NCBI RefSeq assembly: GCF_032118995.1
Contig: NC_092656.1
Coordinates: 19,736,965 to 19,800,964 of the forward strand
DNA from: Asterias amurensis
Lineage: Eukaryota; Echinodermata; Asteroidea; Forcipulatida; Asteriidae
Direction: 5' to 3'
DNA length: 64,000 bases
Shown: positions 46,501-57,358 of the stretch, one piece after another
Layout of the letters: each line of letters opens with the position of its first letter
Numbering within the stretch: position 1 is the first letter of the stretch
Position numbers and translations under genes: made by a program
The notes under the pieces: generated by a model
What the model was told of the DNA's origin: nothing
The model's database searches: none
Seen by the model: the letters and a program-made list of their open reading frames with translations, nothing else

Positions 46501-46681
46501 AAGGTTCTCACTTTGTTTTGACTTCTTTCAGCATTGGTCCTGTAAGTGCATCACTTAAATCATCTCTCCTCTTGAGATCGTCTTCATCATTTCTTATCAT
46601 CTCCAGAACTTGAGGCATGTAAGTCTCAATAGCCGTTGGATCTGCTTTGATCAATTTGGCCAATTCCTCCTTGCTCGCCAT
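36635..46681 (-). CDS. Helical-repeat / coiled-coil / Death / TIR / TIR / CaaX protein, 1169 aa
   Basis: Seventeen exons join in frame: 46512-46681, 46086-46206, 45036-45199, 44304-44439, 43648-43787, 42897-43065, 42354-42546, 41351-41496, 40828-41037, 40305-40522, 39651-39882, 39243-39516, 38556-38818, 38060-38291, 37806-37918, 37360-37536 and 36635-37186. They total 3510 nt with one stop. Domains: helical repeats about 1-555, coiled coil 556-633, Death about 634-724, TIR-1 about 740-880, linker to 927, TIR-2 about 928-1070, Lys/Pro tail, and C-terminal CAII. Death plus TIR is the makeup of MyD88-type adaptors; helical repeat plus TIR recalls SARM1, but there is no SAM domain. Likely role: intracellular innate-immune or cell-death signalling at a membrane. 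The start ATG ([10 protein letters not shown]) opens the first good coding exon; a 5' UTR intron acceptor lies near 46803. Confidence 0.88.
37806..37918 (-). CDS. TIR gene exon 15: inter-TIR linker
   Basis: A 113-nt exon with [15 protein letters not shown] followed by a Ser/Thr/Gln/Asn-rich tract ([16 protein letters not shown]). It is low-complexity and probably flexible, letting the two TIRs move independently. Starts in phase 1 and ends in phase 0. Confidence 0.8.
38060..38818 (-). CDS. TIR gene exons 13-14: first TIR domain
   Basis: Exon 38556-38818 gives [11 protein letters not shown] (box 1), [18 protein letters not shown] (BB-loop region) and ENCNKE. Exon 38060-38291 gives [16 protein letters not shown] (box 2 region), FAQLLYIQL and the last helix. 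The Glu of NKEV (residue 812) falls where SARM1 has its catalytic Glu. The FISYQW type is nearer to TIR_2-like and SARM1-like TIRs than to Toll-receptor TIRs. Confidence 0.88.
39029..39249. repeat. Tandem duplication over the exon 12 donor
   Basis: Two units of about 100 bp (39029-39129 and 39150-39249) share TTGATGTAT, CGTCTGC, GTGAGAACACCA, GGAGATAC and ACGTCATCATACCTGCA. The right unit holds the real donor of the Death exon. The left unit carries a copy of the same donor (GTATGATGACGT on the minus strand), a ready-made cryptic splice site. Confidence 0.7.
39243..39516 (-). CDS. TIR gene exon 12: Death domain
   Basis: A single exon (about residues 634-724) encodes a Death-fold domain. It shows the [16 protein letters not shown] core seen in Death domains (D-W-x-x-L-A-x-x-L-G), then [20 protein letters not shown] and a closing helix AIVEESLQ. 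Death domains pair with one another in adaptor assemblies such as MyD88-IRAK. The donor lies within a copied block (39150-39249). Confidence 0.88.
39651..39882 (-). CDS. TIR gene exon 11: coiled coil
   Basis: One exon encodes about 77 residues of heptad-like sequence ([34 protein letters not shown]), with Val/Leu at regular spacing and acidic flanks. It should oligomerise the protein, which is the usual way TIR NADases and Death adaptors are activated. Starts in phase 2, ends in phase 0. Confidence 0.85.
39896..40042. mobile_element. 147-bp foldback element beside TIR-gene exon 11
   Basis: GGGTGCGTTC at 39896 pairs with GAACGCACCC ending at 40042, and the arms (CCCTGGGTCGACCC, CGGTGTGT, CGGTTTTTTC) continue inwards. 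Possible short target repeat ATA. One tip lies 14 bp from the exon 11 boundary. Confidence 0.75.
40305..46681 (-). CDS. TIR gene exons 1-10: helical-repeat N-terminal region
   Basis: Ten exons encode about 555 residues of amphipathic helices typical of HEAT/ARM-like solenoids. In the later part, [13 protein letters not shown], the segment GQIDEKQADRCL and ILMEMKRV resemble what I recall of the N-terminal helical region of VEPH1/Melted (a corresponding GHVDEERARSCL). That match comes from memory and is not a search result. If it holds, the N-terminus is Melted-like with the usual C-terminal PH domain replaced by Death-TIR-TIR. Confidence 0.6.
40657..40785. mobile_element. Inverted-repeat MITE (TTCATGCGAAT family) in TIR-gene intron
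   Basis: Foldback of about 130 bp: CATACTTCATGCGAATTTTG pairs with CAAAATTCGCTTCG...CAGGAAGTTTAAAC. Centre near GAGCTTAACAGCTC. Between exons 10 and 9. Confidence 0.65.
41737..42124. mobile_element. TTAA-flanked element (family 3) in TIR-gene intron
   Basis: TTAAAGGAACGTTACAG at the left and CTGTAATGTTCCTTTAA at the right, 388 bp. The interior has CGATCTCAAACTTCGACAGG, like the middle of families 1 and 2. Between exons 8 and 7 of the TIR gene. Confidence 0.75.
43930..44072. mobile_element. Foldback MITE (GGAGACTTTTGGGA family) in TIR-gene intron
   Basis: GGAGACTTTTGGGACGCTTG and GGTGGCAGCAGAC pair with GTCTGCTGCCACC and a right end close to CAAAGTCTCCC. A half copy lies near 10405-10480. 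Confidence 0.7.
44569..44917 (-). mobile_element. TTAA MITE (family 1) in TIR-gene intron
   Basis: Both termini present, with an internal deletion relative to the longer copies. Lies between exons 4 and 3 of the TIR gene. Confidence 0.8.
45264..45651 (+). mobile_element. TTAA MITE (family 1) in TIR-gene intron
   Basis: Full-length copy starting 65 bp from exon 3 of the TIR gene, opposite in orientation to the copy at 44569-44917. Confidence 0.8.
45787..45910. repeat. Dispersed repeat copy (CTGTTCGAAACGTCG family)
   Basis: Second copy of the repeat at 19220-19500, in a TIR-gene intron, with the same motif order. Confidence 0.55.
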
Positions 46682-48158
46682 GTTGCCGTTACTTTGTGTT
46701 TTAACTGAAGGAAATTCTCCGTATACCGCTAGTCTTCAATACCAGTCAGTAGTTGCTGGTTCCACGCTTCACAAGTTTACCTCCATTTTTTATTTCAGAG
46801 CCTGAAATTGGAAACACGAAATTTGCTCATACATGAACACAGCAAACACTCCTCACTTAGGCACCGATAAGAACAATTTTCTTCTCTCAATTTTGGTACG
46901 AACATTCGAAGATGATTCACCAGCAATATTTGGATTGTCTAGAAAGAATGGCTGATATGGGTTCCTGTACAGACACTTCAGCGGTGAATTGTACTTTTGA
47001 TGAAAGTGTCAAATGCACAACCAGGATATCCTTAGTTACAATCAGATGCGGAAGTGAATTAACATTGGCATGGTTTGATTACTTTGGAACACCAACAGGG
47101 CCTTTAGCAAACTTGACCCCACAACTATAATAGGCAGTATTAATGCTTGATTAAGGGATGAATTTAGAACAGATCATGGAGGTAGAAATAATCAGATGGA
47201 ATGAAAAGTTCCAAACTTGATGTAAAACAACTTATAATCGCCTTCATTCGTTACTTAGGTTAACATTTTAAAATTTACTGGTCAATTAAGAACATAATTA
47301 TGTGGCAAAGATTTTCAATTTTGTGAAAGCCAGCGTCAACCATTCACTTCTATTAAAATGTTTAATTGATTAAAGAACTTAAACTGAAGAAAGGTGAAGA
47401 TGTATGAATGCCTATTGGAATATGATGACTAAAACAAACCTGAATGAGAACAAAACCATCGTGTGTGCACGAAAACGAAACTGAATGTTTACAAACATAC
47501 AAACCAAAATGTGATTGAGTTATTAGGGGAGAATTTGAATGCGTGTTTTTGAAATTGAATTAATTTTTGCTGAAAATACGATATTTTATGCAATTATTGA
47601 TTCCCCCAAAAATGGCAAATTACGTATGTAGAGAGTGTGATGTCCACGCCGTGGGTCTAATGGCTGTGCACGGGTAGCCTACAATAGTAGGTGATTGGGG
47701 GACATTTTCTATCCGTCATTCAGTTGAGGAAATAGATGTTTTTATACGGGTGTAACAGACCACAAACTCGCGTGACCTTGCCCATCCGTTTCCCCCAACA
47801 TTTCATGCACACCACACAAACACAATCGTGTACTATTTACACTTTTTAAATACCATTGCTTCCCAGGCTGAATACAGTTTCGAACCTAAACAGGAAGCAA
47901 TTCTAGAAATTGAGAAAATCCAATGCGTGAAAACAGGAGGTGTAACGGGAAGACTTAAAACTTATCTCTGTGAAACCGAAACTTGGTTTTTTTAATAACT
48001 GCTTTTTCCATGTGGATATTTCCTGTTATTCTTGGTAATTTACTTTCGGTTCAATTTGGGCTCTCGGTCTGACTGTGTTCGTGAATTTATCGAAACAGTC
48101 ACTATTAAACACGCTCATCAACAAAGTACAACAATTAATTAGAAAAACCCAATCTATT

Positions 48159-48488
48159 TAAGGTCATTATACACTTTAGGACAGAATTTTTTTTAAGTTC
48201 ACAGATTTACAAATAACATACATGGTTTACAGAAGGTAATGGTGAAAGACTTCTCTTGAAATACTATTCCATGAAATGCTTTACTTATTGAGAAAACATT
48301 CAAACAAAACACATGTCATGACACGGCGAAACGTGCGGAAACAAGGGTGGGTTTTTCCCGTTATCTCCCGACCCCGATGACCGATTGAGCCTAAATTTCC
48401 ACAGGTTTGTTAATTAATATGTAAGTTGTGATACACGACGTGTGGGACTTTGGACAACAGTTTCACCTAAAGTGTCCAATGGTTTAAG
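48159..48488 (-). mobile_element. TTAA MITE (family 2), worn tips
   Basis: The interior matches family 2 in reverse (GTTTACAGAAGGTAATGGTG, then GATACACGACGTGTGG), but both terminal repeats have diverged. Confidence 0.65.
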
Positions 48489-51400
48489 TTATGACACCTT
48501 GAACTTGGCAGAGAGTTTAGGATTAGGAATTTAACAGCAGAGGCATTAGAGTGTTGGTTTACTGCTCATGTCGGTAGTTTGTGTACCTCGAAGTAGCTAT
48601 ACGCCTTGAGGACATGAGGAAATGTGCTTCATTTTAGCTAACGTCAACTCACTGTTAATTCAAATGCAAGTATAGTTTCTGGATGTATCTTGAAGTGTCC
48701 AACCATGGTCCAACATACCCTGCCCCCACCACATCATGCACGGTAGCACCCACCACCACCTCTTCTCCTCATCTTTAAAACACCCGACACATACAACATC
48801 CCCACCAGTTACCTCCCACACTGCCAGCCCGTCCCTCGCCACAGCCACCCATTGACCTTTAGAAACAAGATCGTAAACATATAATTTTTCAAATATCACG
48901 TACTGTGAAGTGAAAATTTGGGCAATAAAAATGTCAGACTTACCACAGCAATACAGATTTCACAATATATCTTGAGGAATGTAAAGTAAAGTGTTCCATA
49001 AAAATAAAGATTCCAGGTAAAGTGCGAACCCAACAAGTCAATCAGTCAACAATGACAGGTGTATGAAACTGAAAAGCTAGCCTTGTATTTAAAAGCATTG
49101 GATACTCACGGCACATGGCAATAGCTGCATGACTCGCCTCAATAATGGTACGTGTATTGTTACGATTTATTGACCAAAACTATGGTGCATACGGTGGTAC
49201 TCACCGACTCCATGGCAACAGGGACAAGCAAACACTATACCATTGCCGCCATATTATTATCATCCACGGCATCTTCCAGGATACCACTGGTATGCCGAAA
49301 TAGACTGGTGCGAGCGGCAGAGCTGAGCTTTCTAATGTTGTACCATCAAGGAAGCCGCGAACCTTGACCAACGGCTATGGGCGAAGGTCAAGTTCAAGTT
49401 CATCTCATCGTTTTATAGTCCCTTTGTTGCTCAGTAGGCCAATCGCTTTTGCAATCCTTATCCCCGATGCAAAACTATGTCTATCTATTCGGTTTCCTTG
49501 TACAAATTGATAAGATCATTCACAGTTTTTGCATGATTTTTTGTTGTTGCCGTTTAGCAACCAACTAGCACGAAGAAAACGGCTTACGTTATTTAAATCT
49601 GAAAATCACCTTAAAAATGTACAAAGGGTTGTGTCATGTTTTGTGTTAGTCGTAGCTAGTAGTTTACATGGCCAAAGTAACATTCACACCACATATCAAT
49701 ATCGGATCTGGCTATTTGTAGTGTCCTTCGTTAATCACTAGTTCAATATTTGCCCCAGTTTTGACGTCTGTCGTAGTCTACAGTCAAGACGCACTCTTAT
49801 CTAGATGCAACTGTATTAAACATATAAGATCACGCTTGAATTGAGACTACATCAAAATGGCTGTACACATATTTGATACGTTTTTGTACTTGTTATTGGC
49901 ACACACTATGTCCGACAATTTTTTTAAAATCATTTACAATACAGTTTATTTTGTTGACTTTGTCCGTCCCGGTGTTTCTAGGGTGGGGATCATTTTGATA
50001 ACACTCCACTCGAAGCACTAACACTTTCAAACCAACAGATGGCGCTAAACATCCACTATTTGATGAATCTCCCTGTGCTAAAAATAGAAACGGGAGGGAC
50101 GAACTTTCGTGAGTTTGCTCTATGGATATACATATCTACACAAAACCAATAAAAAAAGAGAAAGAAAAAGGAATTCATTAGTATTCATGTCTTGTGCGAA
50201 TTGACTTAGTGGCATTTAGTCGTAGATGGCTCGTGCTAATTCGTAGATATGAGATACAAATAATAATATAGGACTTGCACTAAGGTATAATTATAGTTTT
50301 TTTTTCTCAATTTTCCTTTTAACCCTTTCAAGAGCAATACAACACTTCTATAAAACAGTTTGGTTCGTATTTAACAAACTTATTCATGATTGGCTGAAGT
50401 AAAGAAGCCATCCTCAATACAGGCAAACATTTGATATAGCGCCCTCTATCTATCAGTGATCACATTTTGATCTTACAATTTTGTGATTAAGGTAGGAAAA
50501 AAACAACCAGCGTCTCAAAGCTTCATAAAATATGGTTTCATGAAAGTTGGGTAGGCCTTGTTCAACGTCGATTTAATGGTGACTATGATAAAACTGATAG
50601 AGAGCCCAACAATGGGATGGTTTGTCCCTGATGTTTAGGTAAACCCCGACATAAAAGTTACAATTTGTGAAAAAGCAGACTCATGAATTTCCAATTGTGC
50701 AATTTCTCCCTCACCCTAGTCTGTTTTCAATTACACCACCAAAACAAGATCAACCTGGTTCAAGCGTGTATCCGTACGTGTTTTTTAACATGACAAAGAA
50801 TTTGATTGGCTGAAAGTCTGTCAATTTGCAGAGTCTATTATAGTCTTCGTATGTACGTTTATGCATTGAATCCAGTTTAGTTTTTGCGCGCAGCAAAAGA
50901 TAACGCTTGAACTCATGTCGAACGTCTTGATATGCAAGCGAAACGTCTCGATCCTAGGCTAACGAATAAAGCCCCGCCCATCGTCCATCGCGCAGGTAAT
51001 TGACTCTCTTGTTGACGTCCGTGTTGGGAATTCCGATTCTTGATCGAGAAAGAAAGAAAGAAAGAACACATTGTCAGAAATTTTCCCCTCATATTGAAGT
51101 TTCAGAATCGGTGCTGAACTCTTGGAGAAGGTTAGTAGATGATTGTTGTCGACATAATCGAAATTAATGTCAGCTACAGAGTCCAGTAACTAAACGAAGT
51201 TTGTTTTCCAAGCGAGGGTCGGAGACTTGCGTCCGAAAACTGGGCAATGTTTACTCAGTGAAATAATGGCAGACAAATCATAAAGTATTGTAAAGGTTTG
51301 GGGGAATTTAATTTGTGCACGTCCTGTCAAAAGCTACTAATAAACTGCCATCTACTTATTAATAAAAATATAAAAAAGGTTTTCTCTATTGACTTTGCAC

Positions 51401-51644
51401 AGGCCAGTTGACAGACATGACAGAGGCAAGTCGAGAAGTGTGCACTGTCAAAACAACTTGCCCAATAAATAAAATTTAAATGTATTTTTGGAAATTTTGA
51501 ATTGATATTAATTATATGAATTTATCCGCTAAAGAGCAATTTCCCAGAGAGGGACGTTTGGCAGAAAGTACTTTCCTAGGTAAATCTCAACTACCTCTAG
51601 AAACTATTTAATAAGGCTCCAGGCCTGGAATTATATATATAGAC

Positions 51645-51785
51645 CTTTTCGCAAATACCATTGCACAAGGGCAGACTGTTGAATGAGGTGCATTGTGGGA
51701 TGGATCAAATTTGATCACCAGTTAGACCGCAATGCACCTAATTCCAAGCTTCACGCGCGTGCCCCAGTATTTGCGAAAAGGTCTA
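51645..51785. mobile_element. Foldback MITE (TAGACCTTTTCGCAAATAC family)
   Basis: TAGACCTTTTCGCAAATACC at the left pairs with GTATTTGCGAAAAGGTCTA at the right; inner arms GGTGCATTG/CAATGCACC. 141 bp, non-coding. Confidence 0.75.
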
Positions 51786-52815
51786 ATGCAGACCATGGCC
51801 TCCATTGCCCCTAGTCTTGGCCTTGGTGCTCCTTCAAAAGTTTCCCTTTGACTTTTAAATTTTCCAATGGAAGTGCCCTTTGCAAACTGAAAATGGCCTT
51901 GCCCTTTTAAAGATGAAATTCCAGGCCTGAGGCTCCTGGCTCACGGGGGAGCCGTAAGTTTCAGGGAGAAATAAATCTCAACCAGTTTATAGCCCGTAGA
52001 ATAGTTGAAGAAAAATACAGGAAGCTGAAGCTATCACGTTCTAACTCTTGCCTCATCCTAAACAGAAATGTTGCTCAATTTTGTTTAGATTAGCTCCCTA
52101 GTCAGTTCCCCACCTGTCACATTACATTCACAAATAACAAATGACGCGTTTTGCCAAGTACCCAACGGCATACTAAAGACCGCACTGCATGACATGCTTA
52201 CTCTACCCGCATGCACCACGTTTTTTTTTCAACAAGCACCCACTTAAGAACTGAGTTGGTTTGTTTTCATAGGGCATTTTTTTCAACAGGAAGGCACTGG
52301 GACAGAAGTGGAAATTGTTTTTAATCATTATAATTGGGAGTATGTGTTGACGTGATACTACCCACTGTGCCTGTATGGGAGGCAAGTAACTGTTGTTTTG
52401 CTAACGGACAAAAAGATTGCCACTTAACACTTACAAGATATTGAGATACTCTCCCATAGTGGTAATAGTTACACCAAGGGCGAGGAGAAATGGATGGAAT
52501 TTTATCAAAGAACTCACTGAGAAACATTTTTCAAATTCTAGGTGTAATTTTGTACCGTACTGTAGTACCAGAGACAAATGCGGGAATGAAGTTCTTTTAT
52601 TGAGTAAAATAAAACATATATCTTACCGTATGTTCACCTTTGATTGAGAAGAAATTTTTCCCAAAGTATTTCACAGCAAAGCATCTTTATTAAAAAAATG
52701 GTAAAATCAGTGGTGAAAGTGGAAGCGTGTAAAATTTTGTGATAAAAAAAAAAAAAAAAAAAAAAATGAAAAACAGAAAACAGAAACAGCAAAACCCAAG
52801 TTCTTTTTTAAAGCC

Positions 52816-53187
52816 TTAAAGGCAGTGGACACTATTGGTAATTGTCAAAGACTAGCCGTCACAACAATGCAAAAAATAACTAACCTGTGAAAATTTGAGC
52901 TCAATTAGTCATCAAAGTTGCGAGATAATAATGAAAGAATAAAACACCTTAGTCACACGAAGTTGTGTGCGTTTAGATGGTTGATTTCGAGACCTCAAGT
53001 TCTAAATCTGAGGTCTCAAAATCAAGTTCGTGGAAAGTTACTTCTTTCTCGAAAACTATGGCACTTCAGAGAGGGCCTTTTCTCACAATGTTTTATGCCA
53101 TCAACCTCTCCCCATTACTCGTCACCAAGAAACGTTTTATGCTAATAATTATTTTGAGTAATTACCAATAGTGTCCACTGCCTTTAA
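52816..53187 (+). mobile_element. TTAA MITE (family 1)
   Basis: Full-length copy with both termini, preceded by a long A run at 52745-52766. Confidence 0.8.
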
Positions 53188-53593
53188 ACCTCTATATCAT
53201 GTGGTGAGACAACATTTATTTATTCATTGTAATGTTTATTTCTCTTACCAATGCAAGCCCCACTCATTCCATTTAAGCAAAACATAAAGTATTTGTGTAA
53301 TAGACCTATATGATGTTTTCACTCCACTACTGATTCTTGGGAAAGTGACATGGGGTAAAGAGCCCCCTAGCAAGAGATCAATTGATGACCAAACACCTGT
53401 GTAAGATCGCTGTTTTGAGTCAAGTATGAAATGATTGCACAGCTTCCTTTCAAGTGCCTCAAATGATGTAGTTATAACAGTAATCTAATTTTGCTCAAAG
53501 ATGCAATGTTAAAGCATGGAGCAAGTAAGATTCTTTTTAAAGAACTTGTTTTCAAAAAAGGCCTCAAAATGCCCCACTGTGCCCACAGCACTT

Positions 53594-53795
53594 GCTGTGG
53601 TGCCCTGTGCTTTTGTTGTGGTGCCCTGTGCTTTTGTTGTGGTGCCCTGTGCTTTTGCTGTGGTGCCCTGTGCTTTTGCTGTGGTGCCCTGTGCTTTTGC
53701 TGTGGTGCCCTGTGCTTTTGCTGTGGTGCCCTGTGCTTTTGCTGCGTTGCCCTGTGCTTTTGCTGTGGTGCCCTGTGCTTTTGCTGTGGTGTGCC
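53594..53795. repeat. 21-bp minisatellite, about 9.5 copies
   Basis: Unit TGTGGTGCCCTGTGCTTTTG plus one base, copies nearly identical; one has GCGTTG for GTGGTG. Because 21 is divisible by three, several frames stay open on both strands, producing spurious 75-160-aa ORFs. Related dispersed text (GGGCACC, GCAAGGCCA) recurs near 51800-51920, 57820-57905 and 59870-59950. Confidence 0.9.
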
Positions 53796-56080
53796 GTCCA
53801 CGAGTCCTGTACAAATTAACATTTTCTTCATAGAGGTGCCCCTTACCTTAGGGAAATTTGCTGTGCCCCCTTCAAGTCAAGAGAGAAGTTCAAGGGCTGG
53901 AAACTGTGATTCAACTTATCACTTAAAGACTTGCACCAATAAAACTGTCAAAGTGAAATTTTCTTCGGAACTTATATAACTTTTGTTCAACTTATTACTT
54001 AATGACTTGTCACGAGAAACACTAATAGACCGTATTGAATATGATGTCACGCGGCTCAAATATCTGACCTACAAGATGGCGTCTGTGCGTGTACGTGCGT
54101 GTGTTCGTGCATGTGCCGTAGAAATCAAACTGGGAATGCTGCGTGATGCGTGCTTCGATGACGTACTCGTTTGGATGCACATACATCTTGCCCTACAAGA
54201 TGGCGACTTTTCATAGCAAGTTGTGAAACTGTATTCTAAGGAATGATTGCTAGAAACCTTTGTTCAAATTTGGAAAGAAAACCTTTCGAGGAGACTCTGC
54301 TAAGGTAAAAACATCCGTCCAGCCACTTACTATTTTTGCAAAACCCAAACTAGTGAAAGTTCAGATATCTAGTGTGAAATTGCAGTTTTAAGTGACCATC
54401 ATCCTTGACCCCTGGCCTGAGTATGGCTACAGTGACCACACTGACCATGACCTTGTTAAACCAATTACTCTCGCATACTTCCAGCTGCCCTTAAGGCATG
54501 ATGCACAAATCTTAAGATGATCCTCTACAGACATGACCTATCTTGAGGACATCTTCTAAGGCGCCCATACAAGACTTCTCAAAAGGAGAGGATCTAACCT
54601 GGTGGTCTTGAAGCTTATCACCTGCTACTTGTGGTTTAAGTGTTTAGACCCAGCACTCCAGGCTGTTTGTGGTTGAGACTGAAATCAAACACAAGAATTG
54701 GCAATGAATGTGGTACTTCATGTTATGAAGTAGCCCCTTTTTTTTGGAAAAACAATTTTAAACAGTTAATATAATAAGGAATTCAAATTAAACTCATTTA
54801 ATATTGATAAGTTGGTCATTTAAAACATTATAGTGTATCTGCCTTTTTTGATGAGAAGATGTGAAGGTGTCAAGTTATACAGAAAAGAAACCATTTATCT
54901 TTAATATTTTGTTCCCTTTCCCTGTTTTTATTAGTTTTGCAGGAGATATCAACAAATGAAATGTTGAAACATTGTAGCTCACCTTTTTGAAATGGCTCTG
55001 ACCTTTCGAAAGGTCAAACCTCACTACCATTGAAGCTTTTTGATGAGCAAATATTACGTGTTTATTTTACCACAATAGGAAGCACTTCAGAAGAGGTGTT
55101 CGCTTCCCTGAGTTATTGAATCAATAGAAGACATCTATACCTTGACCAGCTGGTGAACTTTGTCTCAAGTCCTCAAGATGATGATGAGGACACTACTTGA
55201 GAAATCTCAAGTTGAATTGAGACGTAAGTAAACGAGTTGTCATTACAACATCTTTAACTGATTCAAACTGATTGTACTGATTGTATGATGGCATCGTTGA
55301 AATATATACATGGGTGTCTCTTGAACTTAGAGTCTCAAGAATGTAGCTTTGAGCATGTGACTATGTGGATTGTTCATAAGAAAATAAAGTAGGTCATTTC
55401 ACCTAGGCAACCTGAAGATTGTCTTTTTGCAGATTTATGACGGAATGCTTTATTATGCTTTTGTAAACCACTGTTGGCTCAAGATCTCCCTTCCCAATTA
55501 ACAATGTAAACTACTAATGGAACACCAAAATGGGTAACAATATATGAGTGTTATTTGAAGATGTTGAATCATTGTGTGATTGCCCGAGCCGTCCCACCAT
55601 ATTTCAATATTTTGTGTCCACTTAAAAGTTACTTTGTTTGAGTTGTTCCCAATGTATGTAGTCGTCTTGCTTCTTGTGATATATTGTTTACTGATGAGGA
55701 TTGAAAAGACTGCTAATGATCAAAGTTAGGTCAGAAAGTTGAGCTGTCTTATTGTGAGGTTGAACCATGGATATGATCTACGATGAGTTATGTTGACTTC
55801 CCTAACCTACCGCTTAGAACCTTTCATATTAATCCCTTAACCCATACTCAACACCTGTCATGGAATAAAACAAACTAAATGCTTAGATTCTACTTTGATC
55901 TATAGCAGTTTCCTCAAGGTTGTTGACAAGCTCCTTGAGAGCAGGATGCTTCCTTTCAACATTGCCGTTGAATGCTCATAAATAACCTACTATGTACATT
56001 GTTCAATGTTGAAGTTCAAGTGCACTTAACCCATTAGTCCAAATAGGAGTCTCTAGAGGGTTGGGGTTTTGAAGCTCGTC

Positions 56081-56469
56081 TTAAAGGAACACGTTGCCTT
56101 GGATCGGTCGAGTTGGTCTTTGAAAAGCGTTGTAACCGGTTTTTATAAAATGCATATGGGTAGAAAGATGTTGTAAAAGTAGAATACAATGATCCACACA
56201 AACATGCCTCGGAATTGCGTGGTTTTCCTTTTACCTCGTCAACTAACACGTCGGCCATTTATGGGGGTCAAAATTTTGACTTCCATAAATGGCCGACTAT
56301 GTTAGTTCGCACAGTAGAAGGAAAACCACGCAATTTCGAGGCAAACTTGTGTGGATCATTGTATTCTACTTTTAAAACATCTTTCCAACCATATGCATTT
56401 TATAAAAAACGGTTACAAACGCTTTTGTTTTGACCAACTCGTCCGATCCAAGGCAACGCGTTCCTTTAA
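56081..56469. mobile_element. TTAA-flanked long palindrome (family 4)
   Basis: This 389-bp element is a foldback: TTAAAGGAACACGTTGCCTT at the left pairs with the right end, and the arms stay complementary almost to the centre at about 56280 (AAAATTTTGACTTCCATAAA). The mirrored 70-75-aa ORFs on both strands follow from the symmetry and are not genes. Confidence 0.85.
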
Positions 56470-57358
56470 AGTCTATTCTCATAAACTCCTGGGTGGACAA
56501 TCTTTATAATGGATCAAAGTTTCACCAAATTGAAATCTTGCCATCTTAAGAAACATTAAAATTGATGAGCGTCAAAGTTAATTCCTTTAGGGAGCTGTTT
56601 GTATCACATCACAAATAATCTTTATTTATATAAAAAAAAAGTTGCTTTTATCATTCCTTACTAATGTTGGCTCCACAGGACTGGGGGAGGATCAGTTCCC
56701 AGATAAATATTCGACTTCCTTTCTTTCTTTGCGATTGTTTTCATCACAGGATTTTTGCCCTAAGGTGTTGATCCAAAACTAACACAGCAAAGTAGTTTCC
56801 TTGCCCCAGGGTGGACCAGTTAGCGAAGCGAGAGTACCATCAGGTACCGTTTTTTTTTTTTCTTTTTACAGGAATGAAAGTTCTTTGTGGTCTGAATGTC
56901 AATCGAAAACTTGAAATTGAGCCAAAACCTTTGTTTAAATAAGGGCATGCAATGTCTCATCTGATCAGCTGATTTTTTTCTATTTTTTTTTAACCATGGA
57001 AAACTGAAGACACTGTACAGTTTTATGAGCTTTGCAGTTTCTTCTGTTAGTTTAAATAAGTCGCATTTTTATGCCTGAAATTAACAATGTGGAAACTCCT
57101 TCATGAATCCAAATGAAGTAAAAGTTTGAAGGAAAATGTTACTTGTTTGAGTTGAGGAAGACACTTTGACCACACATTGTGCAAATTAAAGAGGGAGATT
57201 GCCTTGACTGGTCAGATGAAGTTACTTGAAGAGGTTCTGTTAATTGTCACTATTTCATGGCCTTTTGAGGAGAAAAGACGTATTAGACGAAGCAATTTAT
57301 CTGTCCCAACAGTAATTGTGAGTTATTGAGTAATTGTATAATCCTGAGGTTGTTCAAC

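Larger units (their letters stand above)
46682..52800. other. Intergenic or intronic, no confident gene
   Basis: The first 150 bp is the 5' UTR side of the TIR gene. Beyond it I see a worn MITE at 48159-48488, a foldback at 51645-51785 and a C-rich tract at 48720-48850. A possible promoter and non-coding first exon on the plus strand lies about 50880-51133: CpG-richer text, then CTTGGAGAAG followed by GTTAGTAG. That last point is weak. Confidence 0.35.

Noticed and set aside
46912-47130. 72-aa Cys-containing plus-strand ORF near the TIR-gene promoter
   Set aside because: No signal peptide, domain or splice signals; length is within chance expectation.
48660-48899. 79-aa Trp-rich minus-strand ORF
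   Set aside because: It has phrases such as WVAVARDGLAVWEV that look protein-like, but no splice partners or family match, and the C-rich DNA explains many of the Trp/Gly/Val codons.
53472-53979. Overlapping ORFs of 75-162 aa with repeating CCGALCF or HRAPQQK units
   Set aside because: They are readings of a 21-bp minisatellite in different frames and strands, with no start or splice context.
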